A stretch of DNA of 64,000 nucleotides. Origin: an uncultured Lewinella sp. (lineage in GTDB: Bacteria > Bacteroidota > Bacteroidia > Chitinophagales > Saprospiraceae). Below, piece by piece: positions 1-10,342 of this stretch. The position numbers were made by a program, and so were the translations under genes. Below the pieces are notes generated by a model that was not told the origin of the DNA, ran no database searches, and saw nothing but the letters and a program-made list of their open reading frames with translations. Numbering within the stretch: position 1 is the stretch's first letter; each line of letters begins with the position of its first letter. The stretch is taken from the NCBI GenBank assembly GCA_913057725.1, contig CAJXOS010000003.1, forward strand, positions 1-64,000, written 5' to 3'.

Positions 1-124
1 TTTGGCAACGACGTTTGTGGCAAAAAGACCAAGACTTGGGTGTCAAGGATTTATGTAACTGACCACTAGGATTCGTAAAGTCTGGCCAATGTTACGGGAA
101 TGGCGCGGCCAGCAAATCCAACAC

Positions 125-156
125 AAGCCGCAGTGCCTCTGGTGCTGCGGCTTTGT
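125..156 (+). terminator. Rho-independent terminator-like hairpin
   Basis: AAGCCGCAG (125-133) pairs with CTGCGGCTT (145-153), followed by a T-rich stretch. Confidence 0.7.
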
Positions 157-242
157 TGCTTACTCATGAACATGAAGTAATCCTACCGCCATTACGAGTC
201 CGTTTCAACTACCTTGAGCCTTAGAAGAAAATACATCCTACA

Positions 243-298
243 CACCTTCTACCCTCTACCTTGTACTTTCCACCTTCCACCTTCTACTCTTTACACAC
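243..298. repeat. Imperfect 7-bp tandem repeat (CACCTTC/TACYYTC)
   Basis: Reads CACCTTC TACCCTC TACCTTG TACTTTC CACCTTC CACCTTC TACTCTT TACACAC in strict 7-nt register. Confidence 0.75.
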
Positions 299-1114
299 TG
301 CGTTGATGCCCAAAACGTACTTCTCTACCACGCCTATTGCCGTAGCTACCTCCGAGCCCTCAAAACCATCTATCTCTTGATCGCTCAGCGCTGTTCGGGC
401 CAGCTCGGTCAGTTGGCGGGCGGCAGGTAAGTAACTCCAATGCCACTTTTCTTCATTGTAGCCATGTGGTCGGTCTTCTCCTTTAGGCGAGTACGGCTGG
501 CAGAAGCCAAAACTAGCCGCGTTGGCGGTCATCCACTCATACACTTTTAGCCCCTCTCCACTTTCGAAGTAATCATTGGTCAAGCGGTTAATATCCATAT
601 CCGTACCCCAATGGTGGCGGCTAGTTCCTGGCATGGAACTCCAGCGCAAGATGGCCAGTGCGCGGTCTACGGGTTCTGGGTATGCCTCCGGAGCACTTTC
701 GCGTCCTTCTAACAGTCGTGAGCCAAACCACTTGGCCTCCCAGATACTCTTCTGCCGGTTAAAGTTTCGTGTAGCCGAAATGATCGTCAGACGCACCGTG
801 TCAGCAGCAGCGGCAGCGTGCATTTTTTTAAATGCCTCGTAAGTGTCTTTTCTTAGATAGTAGGTTCCGTCACCATCCGTGTATTTGCCGTCCACGGCCG
901 TAAAATCTGGATGAGTAGCTGGATTGAAGCGACCTCTCACATAGTCAAGCGTGAAGGAGCTATCAATTACAATGGGTTCCGCTTCCTTTTCTACAGGCGC
1001 GTCTACTACGTCATCCGTGGTGGGCTCGTCATTGGAAGGGGTGCCTGTACAGGCCAGAAAAATCAGAAATAGCGTACCAACAGTCAGTTTCACCAGTAGG
1101 GATGGGCGATTCAT
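284..1114 (-). CDS. M15 family (VanY/D-Ala-D-Ala carboxypeptidase-like) lipoprotein
   Basis: SMPGTSRHHWGTDMDIN and EKWHWSYLP zinc-peptidase motifs. Start placed at MNRPSLLVKLTVGTLFLIFLACTG (lipobox-like) rather than the upstream ORF start. Confidence 0.8.
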   Translation of the reverse strand: MNRPSLLVKLTVGTLFLIFLACTGTPSNDEPTTDDVVDAPVEKEAEPIVIDSSFTLDYVRGRFNPATHPDFTAVDGKYTDGDGTYYLRKDTYEAFKKMHAAAAADTVRLTIISATRNFNRQKSIWEAKWFGSRLLEGRESAPEAYPEPVDRALAILRWSSMPGTSRHHWGTDMDINRLTNDYFESGEGLKVYEWMTANAASFGFCQPYSPKGEDRPHGYNEEKWHWSYLPAARQLTELARTALSDQEIDGFEGSEVATAIGVVEKYVLGINAVCKE

Positions 1115-1409
1115 ATATCTATTTTTTGAGGGATTGCAAGATACACGAATTTGTTGGGGGCTCCGCTTTACGGTCCTTCGGCCTGGCGGCCTATGGCCAC
1201 TAGCGTCGGGCTCTCCAGCACGCATCCGCGTACCTACTATCCCTAGCCCTTGCGCACTACCGTGCCCCGAGCTCACCTAGTCGGCTCGCATCTGTTCCAT
1301 CGCGTTCGTTCCTGAGCGTCCCCCATGTTCCTGAGCGTCCCCCGACGCGAAGGGAGTCCTCCGCCCCTTCATGCTATATTGGGTCCCCCGACGCGAAGAA
1401 AATCACCCC

Positions 1410-4400
1410 TTACTCCTTAATCCTAAACAACAACTTATACATCACCGGCACAAAAAGCAAGGTGATCACGGTGGCAAAGAGTAAGCCAATCATAATAGCT
1501 ACCGCCATCGGCTCCCACATCAAACCACCGCCAAGGTAGAGCGGAATCATACCCAGTGTAGTGGTGAAGGTGGTGAGCAAGATGGGCCGGAAGCGTTGTT
1601 GGGCAGCATCCAAAATAGCCTGGTAAGGCGGCTTGCCTTCTTCTTGCTCAATCTGTATTCGGTCAATGAGTACAATGGCGTTGTTGATTACAATTCCCGC
1701 TAAGGAGATAATACCGAGGAAGGCCATGAATCCAAAGTAAGACTGGAATGCCAATAGCCCTAGAATTACACCAATAATACCCAGTGGGATGGTGCTGAGT
1801 ACAATACTCGTTTTCCGGAAGGAGTTGAACTGAGAAATTAGTAGTAAAAGAATAATGAAGCCCGCTAGTGGCAATTTGCTCACTACTGCTCCCATGGCCT
1901 CCGCACTTTGCTCACTTTCACCACCAAGGGTATAGGTATAGCCTGGTTTCCATTCTTGAGAGGCTTCCTCCAGCCAAGGCAGGATATCGTCGGTAATATC
2001 ACTAGCTGTAACACCGCTGGCTGCATCGCTACTTACTACCAAAGTCCGATAGAGATTACGGCGCTTGATCTTAGCAAACTGCCATTCATTTTCAATCTCT
2101 GCTACCTGAGCTAGCGGCACGTTCTGGCCATTGCCTTGAGCAAAAATCGGTAAAGACTCCAACTCAGTAGCCGACAGTTCCTGACTGCGCACATTACGCA
2201 TCATGATGGGGATGTTATCTTCTCCGTCTCGAAATGCGCCGGCGTCAAAACCGGTGAGAGAAGTGCTCAATGAGATGGCAATGTCTTGGTTGGTTACCCC
2301 TGCTCGACTGGCTTTGTCTTGGTCAATATTGATCACAAACTTCTTGATCAGCGGCCCCCAGTCGTCTTTGATATTCTTAGTGGTAGGCAGGCTGTTTAGC
2401 TTCTGACGGATTTGCTCACTAATGCGAAATAGCTCTGCTGGGTCCTGACCCGACAAGCGAATCTCAACATCAGCTCCGCCGCCACCACCGCCGGCCAATG
2501 GCCCGACATTTACTTCGGCATTGGGCAGGTTCTGAAATGCAAAGGCATCTAGTGCGTCTACCACTGTTTGGTTGTCCTCAAAACTGCTGGTATTTATGAG
2601 CATATGGGCATAACCAGAGTTGGCCTCACCTGGCTGATAACCGAGGTCATAACTTTCAGGGCCCTCACTAATGAAGGTGGTATAGTCTACAATACCATTA
2701 GTGCGTTCTTCATTCACCAGTAGCTCTTCATTTATGAAGGCTTCTAGTTGTTGCATCACCTCAGCGGTACGTTCTACTTTGGTACCTAGCGGTAGGTTTA
2801 GGTCAAGCGTTACGAGGTTTCGGTCGCTATCCGGGAAGAAGATAAAAGGTAGTGCACCAAATAGGCTCAAGGAGAAGACAAAAGCTGCAACGATGATCCC
2901 CACAAATAACCAGGATCTTCGTAGTACCCAACCAAGAAGGCGTTTGTAGTATACACCAAGTCGATCAAAAATACTGGTGCTTTCTTCTTCCTTATCGGTA
3001 TCCACCCGGATTATACTAATGGCCAGCATCGGGATAATCGTCATGGCCATGAGCCAACTTGATAGGAGTGCCATGGTGATTACGACAAAGAGTGGCCCCA
3101 TCATTTCACCCATGGTATTCTCTGCCAGGAAGAAAGCCAGGAAGGCCGCGGAGGTAGTGAGCGAAGACACCAATAGCGGTATCATCAATTCACTACAGGC
3201 ACTTATGGCTGCCTCTTTGGCCGGGAGCCCTTCTTCCATTTTTACCATCATAGCTTCGGAGACCACAATGGCATTGTCCACCAGCATACCCAGGGCCATA
3301 ATTAAGGCAGCTAGACTTACCTGGTTAAGACCAATGTCAAAGAGGTCCATCAACCACAAGGTCATGATCAGTGCAGCAGGAATAAGGCTGGCTACAACCA
3401 TTCCGGTGCGTAAACCTAGAAATAGTAGCATGACGGCCAATACAATACCTACCGATTGGATCACATTGGATACAAAGTCCTGAATCTTTACATCGACATA
3501 GAGATCGCTAGAGGAAATTCGATGAAGCTCCAGACCTACTGGTAGGTTCGCCCTGTAGCCAACCAGCTTCGCATCTACTTGCTCACCAAGTTGAATAAGG
3601 TTGGCTCCGTCCTTCAAGGCAGCCGCTATTACCAGAGCAGGTTCTCCATCATAGCGTACAATCCGATCGGTTGGGTTTTTATAAGCTCTCCGTATACGGG
3701 TTACTTCGCCCAGTTTCACCGTCTCGCCGGTAGCAGGGCTGGTGATAATGGCGTTTTCCAAATCAGTAAGTGATTCGAAATTACCAGTTGGCTCCAATAC
3801 AATACGCTCATCTTCCATGCTGACCTGGCCACCCGGGAATACGATATTGGTACCCGAAATGATGTTCTACAACATGCCTGCGGTTAATCCTACTTTCGCC
3901 AGCGTAGAATTATCGAACTCCACATAAATTTGCTCTTCCTGAATACCACTAATTGCGACCTCTGAGGCATCATCCAGCTTGATGAGATCATCTCTGATGT
4001 CATCCGCGTACTGCTTCATTTCATAGAAGGAAAACCCATCACCCGTCAAAGCCAATTGAATGCCATAAACCACACCAATACCATCATCCCGCACATTCGG
4101 GCCTCTTATCCCTTCGGGAAGGTCTTCTTGGATACTCTCAATTTTGCGTCGTAGGCGATCCCAGACGGGTTGGAGATCGGCTTGATTGATGTCATCGCGC
4201 AAACTCACATTTACGATCGAGAGCCCCGTTCTGCTTTCACTGGTTACCTCTTTGAGTTCAGGGAGTTCTTGCACCACCTTCTCAATCTTATCCGTAATCA
4301 GCTCTTCCACGCGTTCGGGAGAGGCACCGGGAAAGTTTGTCACTACGCTACACACCCTGATGGTGAAGGGAGGCATAGAATCGCGCGATAGATTATTGTA

Positions 4401-4484
4401 TCCAATCAGGCCCATGACTACAATGACCGCAAGGATCATGTAGGTTACCCGATTATTCTCGATGGCGAATTTTGTTAAGTTCAT
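1410..4484 (-). pseudogene. RND efflux transporter permease (AcrB/MMPL type) interrupted by an in-frame TAG at 3867-3869
   Basis: ORFs 3867..4484 and 1410..3818 are in the same frame (4484-3818=666=3x222). Reading through gives ...LAKVGLTAGML*NIISGTNIVFPGGQVSMEDERIV..., a continuous RND protein of about 1024 aa. Confidence 0.85.
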
Positions 4485-5164
4485 ACTTCGCTGGATTCGT
4501 TTTGCCCAGCCTCACCGGCCAGGTATTTTCCAATGATGATCGCAACAACAAAGGTGATATATAGCTGCCCGCTAATGCTGAGCATCATGGCCAAGCCCTT
4601 GGCCAAATCATTAGTAGGAGTAATGTCACCAAAACCGACAGAGGTGATGGTGATGTAACAGAAGTACACCATATCATAGTAGGTGTAGCCTTCTGGGAAG
4701 CTGAATGCTTGCGGGTAGTAGTGTTCTATAGCGTTGCAAATAGGTACACCAATAATGCCCAAAATCAGATAAGCGGAAATACAGGCAAATAGGCTATTTG
4801 CATCCACTTGATCTGTGCGGAGGATATAGTTGATGAGCTTCCAGAAGAGAAAGCCAAAAAACAGAAGGTTCGTGAAAACACTCACTACGCTAAAGGATGG
4901 GTTAGCCATACCTTCCAGAAAACTGAGAAATAAAATCCCGCCAAGGCCAAGTGTCATTACGAGCTCTTTAAAACTCGTCGTGACAAAAAACGCTCCCATC
5001 AATATCACCAGCCCAAATAGTATCTCAATGACCAATCGGCCATTGATTGAGATCATAGCCAAAGGAGGCGCAATGATCAACAGTACCAAGCTGATCAGGA
5101 AGTACCGATAGTTTGGATGGTGGAAATGATAGGCCAGGCGTTGCCTTATTCTTTCATTTAGCAT
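4481..5164 (-). CDS. Potassium channel family protein (two-TM pore domain plus extra N-terminal helices)
   Basis: Selectivity-filter-like TITSVGFGDITP followed by a TM helix. Overlaps the RND gene start by 4 nt. Confidence 0.8.
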   Translation of the reverse strand: MLNERIRQRLAYHFHHPNYRYFLISLVLLIIAPPLAMISINGRLVIEILFGLVILMGAFFVTTSFKELVMTLGLGGILFLSFLEGMANPSFSVVSVFTNLLFFGFLFWKLINYILRTDQVDANSLFACISAYLILGIIGVPICNAIEHYYPQAFSFPEGYTYYDMVYFCYITITSVGFGDITPTNDLAKGLAMMLSISGQLYITFVVAIIIGKYLAGEAGQNESSEV

Positions 5165-5176
5165 AGTGGTACTCCT

Positions 5177-6304
5177 TTATTCCATTAGGCGCACTTGCAT
5201 GCCGTCCAGCAGGCTCTTCAGGCCGGCGGTAGCTACGAGCTGTTCTTGCTCCAGGCCTCCTTTGATGGCAAAACCTTGAGGCAATAGTTCTCCCACCTCT
5301 ACCGACTGTCGTTTGACGGTGTAGGCCTCCGTTGCCCCTTTTTCGAGGACAAAAACGTAGGTCCCATTCATGTCACTGGCCAAGGCTTTGACTGGACAAA
5401 TAATAGCGTTCTCACCTTCTCCTTCGTCCGTGCTGCTAAAGGATACGGTAGCTGCCATACCGGGGCGAATTTCATCACTAGGGTTGTCAATGCGAATGAT
5501 AGCTGGATAGGTTGGTGAATTTCCGGCCGCATAACTAACTTCCACTACTTGCCCCATGAATTCCTGCCCTTCCAGTACAGAAAAGCGGATACCTACCTTC
5601 TGGCCATTTTTGATATTGGAGATGTAGTTTTCCGGAATGCCTACACGTACCTCCGGGCGAGCCTCCGAACTAATTTCTGCAATAGGAGAACCTGATCCGG
5701 TAATTTCGTTTACCTCAACATTGATGCCGGTGATCACCCCGTCAAAGGGTGCTGTCAAGCGGGTGTATCCAACTTGGTTACGAGCAGACTGGCTCTGCTT
5801 CTGTGCAGAGGTGACTTGAGTCTGGGCTGCTTCGTAGCTAGACTGCGCACTTTCATAGGCGGATTTTGCTTGCTCAAAATCGCTTAAAGGCACACTGTTG
5901 TTTTCATACAGTCGCTCAATTCGCAGATAAGTTGAACGAGCATTGATGAGCTGTGTTTCGGCACTTTGCAGGTTGGCTTCAGCTCCTTTCTCCGAAGCGA
6001 ATGCCTGATCTGCCTGAATGCTGTAATCGCTAGGGTCAATCGTTGCAATCAGTTGCCCACGGCGGACGCGTTGGCCAAGTTTTACATCAATGCTACGAAT
6101 GGTTCCGGCAACCCGAAAACTGAGTCGACTCAGCTGATCAGCTTGAGCAACGCCGGTATAAGTATGTTGACTGCCATCTTGGGCAAGGCCGATTTTCTGG
6201 TAGCGTACCGGTCGTAAGCTAGGCTCGCTATTAGCGTCCATATACTCACCACCACCGCAAGCCGACAAGGAGGCCAGGAGGAGAAGTAGAAGCAATCGAT
6301 TCAT
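5177..6304 (-). CDS. RND efflux periplasmic adaptor (membrane fusion protein)
   Basis: Lipoprotein signal; GTIRSIDVKLGQRVRRGQLIATIDPSDY; coiled coil; YTRLTAPFDGVITGINVEVNE. Confidence 0.9.
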   Translation of the reverse strand: MNRLLLLLLLASLSACGGGEYMDANSEPSLRPVRYQKIGLAQDGSQHTYTGVAQADQLSRLSFRVAGTIRSIDVKLGQRVRRGQLIATIDPSDYSIQADQAFASEKGAEANLQSAETQLINARSTYLRIERLYENNSVPLSDFEQAKSAYESAQSSYEAAQTQVTSAQKQSQSARNQVGYTRLTAPFDGVITGINVEVNEITGSGSPIAEISSEARPEVRVGIPENYISNIKNGQKVGIRFSVLEGQEFMGQVVEVSYAAGNSPTYPAIIRIDNPSDEIRPGMAATVSFSSTDEGEGENAIICPVKALASDMNGTYVFVLEKGATEAYTVKRQSVEVGELLPQGFAIKGGLEQEQLVATAGLKSLLDGMQVRLME

Positions 6305-8694
6305 TAGTCTTGGTTTGTGATAAACTGTACAAATCTTTGTAGGAAAGCGTCCTGTTCCTGCGGGAATGCCAGGCTATGGTAATAGCCAATGGAGCGCTCC
6401 ACAGCTAGGAAGTCGCTAATGAAAGTGTATTCTGCATTAATGGCATTAATCTCAGCCTGCAGCAGCGCATTTTGCGCATCGATCAAGGAAGTGATGTTCA
6501 GTAGTCCTTGTTGATAATTATTCTGTGCCAGTTCAAAGTTTTTCCGCGAAGCATCCACAGATATTTGGGTCAATGCCAAATTACTGAAGGAGGCTCCAGC
6601 TGTTTCCATATTGGAGCGCACCTGGAATTCCAGACCGTTGCGCAGATTAGCCATTTGATCTTCCAGCTGTAGTGCTCCTACCTTCAACTGTTCGCGTTCG
6701 TAGCGGCGGGCATTGCCTTGAAAGATCGGGAACTGTACTGCTACGGCAGCATTATAGGTATTGACGCCCTCAATAGGCATAACACCCTCAGGATAGTTGA
6801 ACTGATCAATCGGATAATTATACTCTCCCGTAAGTATTACGCTCGGTAGATAGAAAGAACGACTCTTGGAAAGAAGGCTACGCTCCTGGGCCGCCAGTGC
6901 CGCTTCAATTTGCTTGATTTCTGGGAGGTTGTTGAACGCTTCTGACACTAAAAAGTCGGAGAAGAGCTCGAGATCTCCTGGATTATCGATCAGGGCGAAA
7001 AGACGTTGATCTGTAGCTAGTAGAATGCTATCGCTAATAGCTATGTCGGCAAGCTGAAAGTTCTCTTTTATGGGCCGGTTCAAAAGGTTGTTCAAGAAGA
7101 AACGAGCTTGACGCAATTGTGCTTGGGCCAAATTCAAGTCTGTATTATTACGAGCCAACTCACTTTGAAAACGGTAGATATCCGCTGTTCCACTAAATCC
7201 GACCTGCTCCTTTGCTTCGGCTATATCCAGGTTCTTTCTAGTTACTGCTACGTTCTCATTACGGAGCTCTACCAGGGCATTAGCTTGCAGTATGCCTAAA
7301 TAGGAATCGGCCACATCAAGCACCACGTCGAGCTGGTTTTCGCGAAGGCTTTCTTCGGTGCTAGCGAGTAAAAATTTCTGGATGGCAATGTTTGCCATAG
7401 CAGGCTCAGAAAGGATCAATTGACTCAAACTGGCTTGCGCCGAAATGTTGTACTGTCCCAAGGTGCCAAAACCAGTACGGGCAGTGTTTTCGTCGAGAAA
7501 AGAAGCGGATCCTACAGCCTCTAGTTGAGGTAGGTAGTTGCTGCGCGCTAGCGAAACATCCTGTTGACTGATTAGGACTTCCTTTTCCGCCACTTTAATG
7601 CCCAAGTTGTTGGCTAGGCCTTCGGTGATCGCTGATTGAAAACTCAAAACCCGGCCGGTTTCATCCGACTTAGCCACATTAACCAAAATAGCCTCAGACA
7701 TAATCTCCCAACTGGGGTAATGACGAGTATCTTTTGCCGTCTTAAAGTTGATGATTAAGTTTTCTGTGAAATGATCCATCTCCACGGGCAAGGTCTCTGC
7801 TGCTTGCCCTTCCAGGATTTTCATCGCATTGATTGCCAGGCGACGGGGGATGCGCTGGAAATTACTTTCCGTATCATAGGCGGCATAAGCTCCAAGTTCA
7901 ATGGCGGGGTCGCTGAGGATACTGAAGGTTGGGATTCCACGAGTTGCCATTCCGTTTAATACCTGCTCCAATACAGGAAGCATCTCAGGTTCAAATACCG
8001 GGAATAGCATGGCGGCATCTGTGTCTGGAGAGAGTCGGTTGAGGAGGTCGTCAGCCTGTTCTGTGAACGTTATTACCTCATAACTTGCTTCTGAGAAAGC
8101 CACCATTTTATCCAGATAAGCAGCAAAATCAAAATCACTTTGAGCTACCAGTGGATTTATGAGTATAGCTATTTGGTCATACGGTTTGATCTCATACAAG
8201 ACTTCAAAATCGCGTGCGATATCGAAGGGTGATTGGATATAGGTGAAGTTGGTTATTCCGGAGGCACCGTCAACCGGATCGGGTAATCCTTGCAACTCAT
8301 TGTCTAGCATGAACGCTGCAATAGTCGGTTTCGGATAAGTGCCTAGGCCTGCCATAAGGTTGCAGGCGTTAAATCCCAAGCTGATAATGATGTCACTCTC
8401 GCTTTGGTAAAGATCTTGTGCCAAAGCATCAAAATCTGCACTTGGATCGAGATAGGTGCGTTCGATACTTACGCTATACTTGCCGCTTAGAAGAGCGTCC
8501 AACTCTTCTTCGATTTGTTGTTCCGTTTGTGCGTTTCCAGGATCGCCATTATCACTAAGGAGAGTGATATTCACAGGCGTTTGAGCAGATAGCCAGAAGA
8601 AAGCGAGAAAGGGAATGACAAAGCTCAGGAATGATCTAGTCATAGCCATAGGTGTGGTTGATTGTGGATTGTTCAAGCTGGTGATAGACACCAT
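6304..8694 (-). CDS. Fusion of ABC-transporter substrate-binding-like domain with TolC-like outer membrane efflux protein
   Basis: N-terminal ~330 aa resembles ABC_sub_bind (PNILISDNG-type periplasmic fold); C-terminal ~430 aa has OEP/TolC repeats (DVSLARSNYLPQL, NNYQQGLLNITSLIDAQNALLQAEINAINAEYTF). Start may be a few codons downstream (MAMTRSFLSF). Confidence 0.8.
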   Translation of the reverse strand: MVSITSLNNPQSTTPMAMTRSFLSFVIPFLAFFWLSAQTPVNITLLSDNGDPGNAQTEQQIEEELDALLSGKYSVSIERTYLDPSADFDALAQDLYQSESDIIISLGFNACNLMAGLGTYPKPTIAAFMLDNELQGLPDPVDGASGITNFTYIQSPFDIARDFEVLYEIKPYDQIAILINPLVAQSDFDFAAYLDKMVAFSEASYEVITFTEQADDLLNRLSPDTDAAMLFPVFEPEMLPVLEQVLNGMATRGIPTFSILSDPAIELGAYAAYDTESNFQRIPRRLAINAMKILEGQAAETLPVEMDHFTENLIINFKTAKDTRHYPSWEIMSEAILVNVAKSDETGRVLSFQSAITEGLANNLGIKVAEKEVLISQQDVSLARSNYLPQLEAVGSASFLDENTARTGFGTLGQYNISAQASLSQLILSEPAMANIAIQKFLLASTEESLRENQLDVVLDVADSYLGILQANALVELRNENVAVTRKNLDIAEAKEQVGFSGTADIYRFQSELARNNTDLNLAQAQLRQARFFLNNLLNRPIKENFQLADIAISDSILLATDQRLFALIDNPGDLELFSDFLVSEAFNNLPEIKQIEAALAAQERSLLSKSRSFYLPSVILTGEYNYPIDQFNYPEGVMPIEGVNTYNAAVAVQFPIFQGNARRYEREQLKVGALQLEDQMANLRNGLEFQVRSNMETAGASFSNLALTQISVDASRKNFELAQNNYQQGLLNITSLIDAQNALLQAEINAINAEYTFISDFLAVERSIGYYHSLAFPQEQDAFLQRFVQFITNQD

Positions 8695-8810
8695 TCATCT
8701 CAATGATAAGCTTTTTCCAGCGGATATACAGGGAATGTGGTGCCTAGATCGGTCAATATTACGAAGGGCAACGGCAAAGAAACCTAGTCTAGAAGGGTAT
8801 TTGCTAAAGC

Positions 8811-9677
8811 CTATTTAACCAACCACCCGGAGTCGTTAGCTTGTAAGCTCAGTTTTTGGCCAGGCTCCAGTCCGGCTGCCTGTTTAGTTGATACCCAAAC
8901 TTTCAGCCGTTGTGTTCCGACTACTAGTTCCACCCAGGCACCATCAGATACCTGTTCAATTTGAGCAATCGTTCCTTGAAATTGCTGCGTAGGAGTATTG
9001 TTAGGAAAAATGCTCTCAGGGGATCCTATTTGCTTCACTTTTCCAGCATCCAATACAACAACCTGGTCAGCCATTTGCTTGAGCTCATCTTGATCGTGGC
9101 TGATCAAAATTGTAGTAAGGTCAAACTGGCGATGAAGTGCTATGATATGCTGACGTAGCTTCTTGCGCATTTCCTGGTCCACTGCAGACAGTGGCTCGTC
9201 TAGCAATAGCAATTGCGGGCGTTGTACCAGTGAGCGAGCCAATGCGACCCGTTGTTGTTGTCCACCAGATAGCGTAGTTGGGTATTGATCTTGTAGCTGT
9301 CCAAGTTCGCTGATATCGATTAATTCATCAACAAACTTGCTGTCTTGTCCTTGCTTCAGTGCGAATTCTAAATTTTGGCGGACCGTCATGTTAGGGAAGA
9401 GCGCATAATCCTGGAAAACGAAACCAATTTTACGTTGCTGTGGTCGCAGGTGGATTCGTCGATTACTATCTACCCATACTTGATCATCAAACTGGATAAG
9501 TGCTTGGTCAGGCGCAAAAAGACCAGCGATAATGCGCAGCAATGATGTTTTTCCAGCTCCGGATCTACCTGATAGGCCAATAACCTGCCCTCGTTCAAAC
9601 TCAAGGTTCACATCCAAGAGCATTTCTCCCGTGGGAGAGTTAAGCCGCTTTTGTACCGCTAGCTTCATCATAGCCAA
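8811..9677 (-). CDS. modC: Molybdate ABC transporter ATP-binding protein
   Basis: Walker A GRSGAGKTSL, signature LSGGQQQRVALARSL, Walker B LLLLDEPLSAVD. Directly follows modB and modA. Confidence 0.88.
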   Translation of the reverse strand: MAMMKLAVQKRLNSPTGEMLLDVNLEFERGQVIGLSGRSGAGKTSLLRIIAGLFAPDQALIQFDDQVWVDSNRRIHLRPQQRKIGFVFQDYALFPNMTVRQNLEFALKQGQDSKFVDELIDISELGQLQDQYPTTLSGGQQQRVALARSLVQRPQLLLLDEPLSAVDQEMRKKLRQHIIALHRQFDLTTILISHDQDELKQMADQVVVLDAGKVKQIGSPESIFPNNTPTQQFQGTIAQIEQVSDGAWVELVVGTQRLKVWVSTKQAAGLEPGQKLSLQANDSGWLVK

Positions 9678-10342
9678 AATCTTTTGAGATGGCCTCCATT
9701 AAATAGGTACACCAGGAGTAAAATGATGAATGAGATAACGAAGAGAACAAGCGAGTATTGATTGGCCGCCGCGTAGTTTAATGACTCGACCTCATCGTAG
9801 ACGGCTATTGCGGCTACCTTGGTCAGGCCTGGTATATTGCCGCCAATCATAAGTACCACGCCAAATTCACCTATCGTATGTGCAAAAGCCAATACAATGC
9901 CGGTGAGTAAGGAAGGTTTGATGTTGGGCAGCAATACGCGACGAAGCGTAGTCCAACGCGATTTCCCTAAAATATAAGCGGCTTCCTTTAGGGAAGGAGA
10001 GAGGTTTGCCAGGCCGGATTGAATGGGGTGAACCATGAATGGCAGACTATAAATCATGGAGGCAAACACTAGTCCCTCAAAGGAGAACACCAGTCTCAGG
10101 CCTAAATTAGCCTCCAGCCATTGCCCGAAAGCATTATTAGGGCTAAACGCCAGTAAGAGATAAAAACCCAAGACAGTAGGCGGCAATACCAGTGGCATAC
10201 TGACTAAGGCCTCCACAACCGCCTTGAACCTGGCCTTGGAATATGCTAACCAATACGCTAGCGGTAAGGACACCACAAATAATAACACGGTGGTGATCAA
10301 CGCCAAGCGAAAGGTTAACAGTAGTGGAGACCAGTCGATCAT
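9668..10342 (-). CDS. modB: Molybdate ABC transporter permease
   Basis: Binding-protein-dependent permease motif EAAYILGKSRWTTLRRVLLPNIKPSLLTGIVLAFAHTIGEFG. Overlaps modC. Confidence 0.9.
   Translation of the reverse strand: MIDWSPLLLTFRLALITTVLLFVVSLPLAYWLAYSKARFKAVVEALVSMPLVLPPTVLGFYLLLAFSPNNAFGQWLEANLGLRLVFSFEGLVFASMIYSLPFMVHPIQSGLANLSPSLKEAAYILGKSRWTTLRRVLLPNIKPSLLTGIVLAFAHTIGEFGVVLMIGGNIPGLTKVAAIAVYDEVESLNYAAANQYSLVLFVISFIILLLVYLFNGGHLKRFWL

Noticed and set aside
1-69. Possible 3' end of a plus-strand CDS at the left edge
   Set aside because: All three plus frames stop by about position 69, and the remaining peptides are too short to choose a frame or assign a product.
2977-3483. 168-aa plus-strand ORF antisense to the RND gene
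   Set aside because: Composition (Ser/Thr/Ile-rich) is that of an antisense shadow of a conserved membrane protein; no independent domain signal.
1410-4484. Frameshift or TAG recoding as explanation for the split RND gene
   Set aside because: Both ORFs are in the same frame, so no frameshift is needed, and TAG clearly terminates other genes in this window, so genome-wide recoding is not supported.
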